A stretch of 64,000 nt of DNA from JAATFS01 sp037145635 (GTDB taxonomy: Bacteria; Pseudomonadota; Gammaproteobacteria; Xanthomonadales; Xanthomonadaceae): assembly GCA_037145635.1 (NCBI GenBank), contig JBBCXB010000005.1, positions 62,001 through 126,000 of the forward strand, in the 5' to 3' direction. Under the pieces are notes generated by a model. It did not search any database, was not told the DNA's origin, and saw only the letters and a list, made by a program, of their open reading frames with translations. Positions 63,228-64,000 of this stretch are shown piece after piece. A program made the translations under genes and the position numbers. Every line of letters starts with the position of its first letter. The stretch's first letter is position 1.

Positions 63228-64000
63228 ATGTCCGTCCTGCGCCGGTCACGGCTGTCCCTGCGTCCGTCCTCCGTCCGTCCCCTTCGTCGCCCGCTGTTCG
63301 CGGCGCTGGCCCTCGCGCTCGCCGGTGCCTCCGGCGCGGCCGCGGCGCAGGGCGACGCCGGGGCCCAGGACCTCGACACCGTGCACGTCACCGCCGCGCA
63401 GATCGCGCGGCAGGCGCTGGGCACCTCGGTGATCACCGCCGAGGACATCGAGCGGCGGCCGCCGGCCAACGACCTGTCGGAGATCCTGCGCACCATGCCG
63501 GGCGTCAACCTCACCGGCAACAGCGCCTCCGGCCAGTACGGCAACAACCGCCAGATCGACCTGCGCGGCATGGGGCCGGAGAACACCCTGATCCTGGTCG
63601 ACGGCCGCCCGGTGGGTTCGCGCGATTCGATCCGCATGGGCCGCAGCGGCGAGCGCAACACGCGCGGCGACACCAACTGGGTGCCGGCCGAGGCGATCGA
63701 GCGCATCGAGGTGCTGCGCGGCCCGGCGGCGGCGCGCTACGGCTCGGGTGCGTCCGGCGGCGTGGTCAACATCATCACTAAGCGGCCCACCCGCGACCTC
63801 GGCGGCAGCCTGGCGCTGTACGGGCTGGTGCCCGAGCACGGCGACGAGGGCGGCAGCGAGCGTGCCAGCTTCAACCTCAGCGGGTCGCTGGCGGGCGACT
63901 GGTCGTTCCGGACCTACGGCAACCTCAACCGGACCGACGCCGACGCGCTGGACCTCAACGCCCGCTACGCCAGCGGCGTCACTCCGCCGGCCGGACGCGA
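63228..64000 (+). CDS. TonB-dependent siderophore receptor, FepA-like, 3' end cut by window edge
   Basis: The ATG at 63228 has GAGAGG upstream; 257 codons are visible before the window ends. A signal peptide (about 1-40, ending AAAAQG) is followed by the TonB-box region (DLDTVHVTA). The plug has SVITAEDIERRPPANDLSEILRTMPGVNLTG, RQIDLRGMGPENTLILVDG, WVPAEAIERIEVLRGPAAARYGSGASGGVVNIITKRP. These segments match FepA/PfeA-type catecholate receptors, including the long insertion SRDSIRMGRSGERNTRGDTN. A Fur-like box lies 135 bases upstream. Confidence 0.9.
   Translation, partial: MSVLRRSRLSLRPSSVRPLRRPLFAALALALAGASGAAAAQGDAGAQDLDTVHVTAAQIARQALGTSVITAEDIERRPPANDLSEILRTMPGVNLTGNSASGQYGNNRQIDLRGMGPENTLILVDGRPVGSRDSIRMGRSGERNTRGDTNWVPAEAIERIEVLRGPAAARYGSGASGGVVNIITKRPTRDLGGSLALYGLVPEHGDEGGSERASFNLSGSLAGDWSFRTYGNLNRTDADALDLNARYASGVTPPAGR

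Overview
The window is GC-rich gamma-proteobacterial chromosome of Xanthomonadaceae (Lysobacteraceae) type: Xanthomonas, Stenotrophomonas, Lysobacter, Luteimonas or Pseudoxanthomonas. The assignment rests on the copL-copA-copB copper cluster, the block lptM-dapF-DUF484-xerC followed by hslV-hslU, an HslV with a 12-residue propeptide, algZ-algR-hemC, a solo opgH, the fabA-fabB operon, and heptameric GGGATTS-type intergenic repeats. The genus is inference. No rRNA, tRNA, CRISPR array, transposase or prophage gene was recognised. Coding is dense, with starts mostly ATG and some GTG.

Left part (1-16 kb): an edge-truncated lipoprotein, a DUF1615-type lipoprotein, a methyltransferase and an uncharacterised two-gene module (73 aa + 327 aa), a membrane-anchored thioredoxin with two tiny exported six-cysteine proteins, an alpha/beta hydrolase, an EamA exporter, a CycA-type amino-acid permease, a CorA-type transporter, an AIM24-type protein, an 848-bp gene-free stretch with a long composite inverted repeat, a periplasmic trehalase, a DUF72 protein and a Fpg/Nei-type DNA glycosylase.

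Middle (16-44 kb): a proline-rich membrane-anchored unknown, an M16 peptidase, a chemoreceptor, a SulP transporter, an M28 aminopeptidase, opgH, a carboxylesterase, the algZ-algR-hemC series, a DUF481 outer-membrane protein, a WYL regulator, a lipocalin, two S9 oligopeptidases flanking an aminotransferase, and a DUF454 membrane protein.

Right part (43-64 kb): lptM-dapF-DUF484-xerC, a DUF1203 protein, hslVU behind a sigma-32-like promoter, a TonB-dependent receptor, gloA, copper resistance copL-copA-copB, a PLP-dependent cysteine-synthase-like enzyme, prlC, fabA-fabB behind a promoter carrying a palindrome, dinB, gph and the 5' part of a second TonB-dependent siderophore receptor with a Fur-like box.

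The content is mostly conserved housekeeping, envelope and proteolysis genes. The least explained items are the thioredoxin/Cys-rich mini-protein locus near 5-6 kb, the composite inverted repeat near 12.4 kb, the repeat element that supplies the candidate hslU start region, and the palindrome in the fabA promoter.
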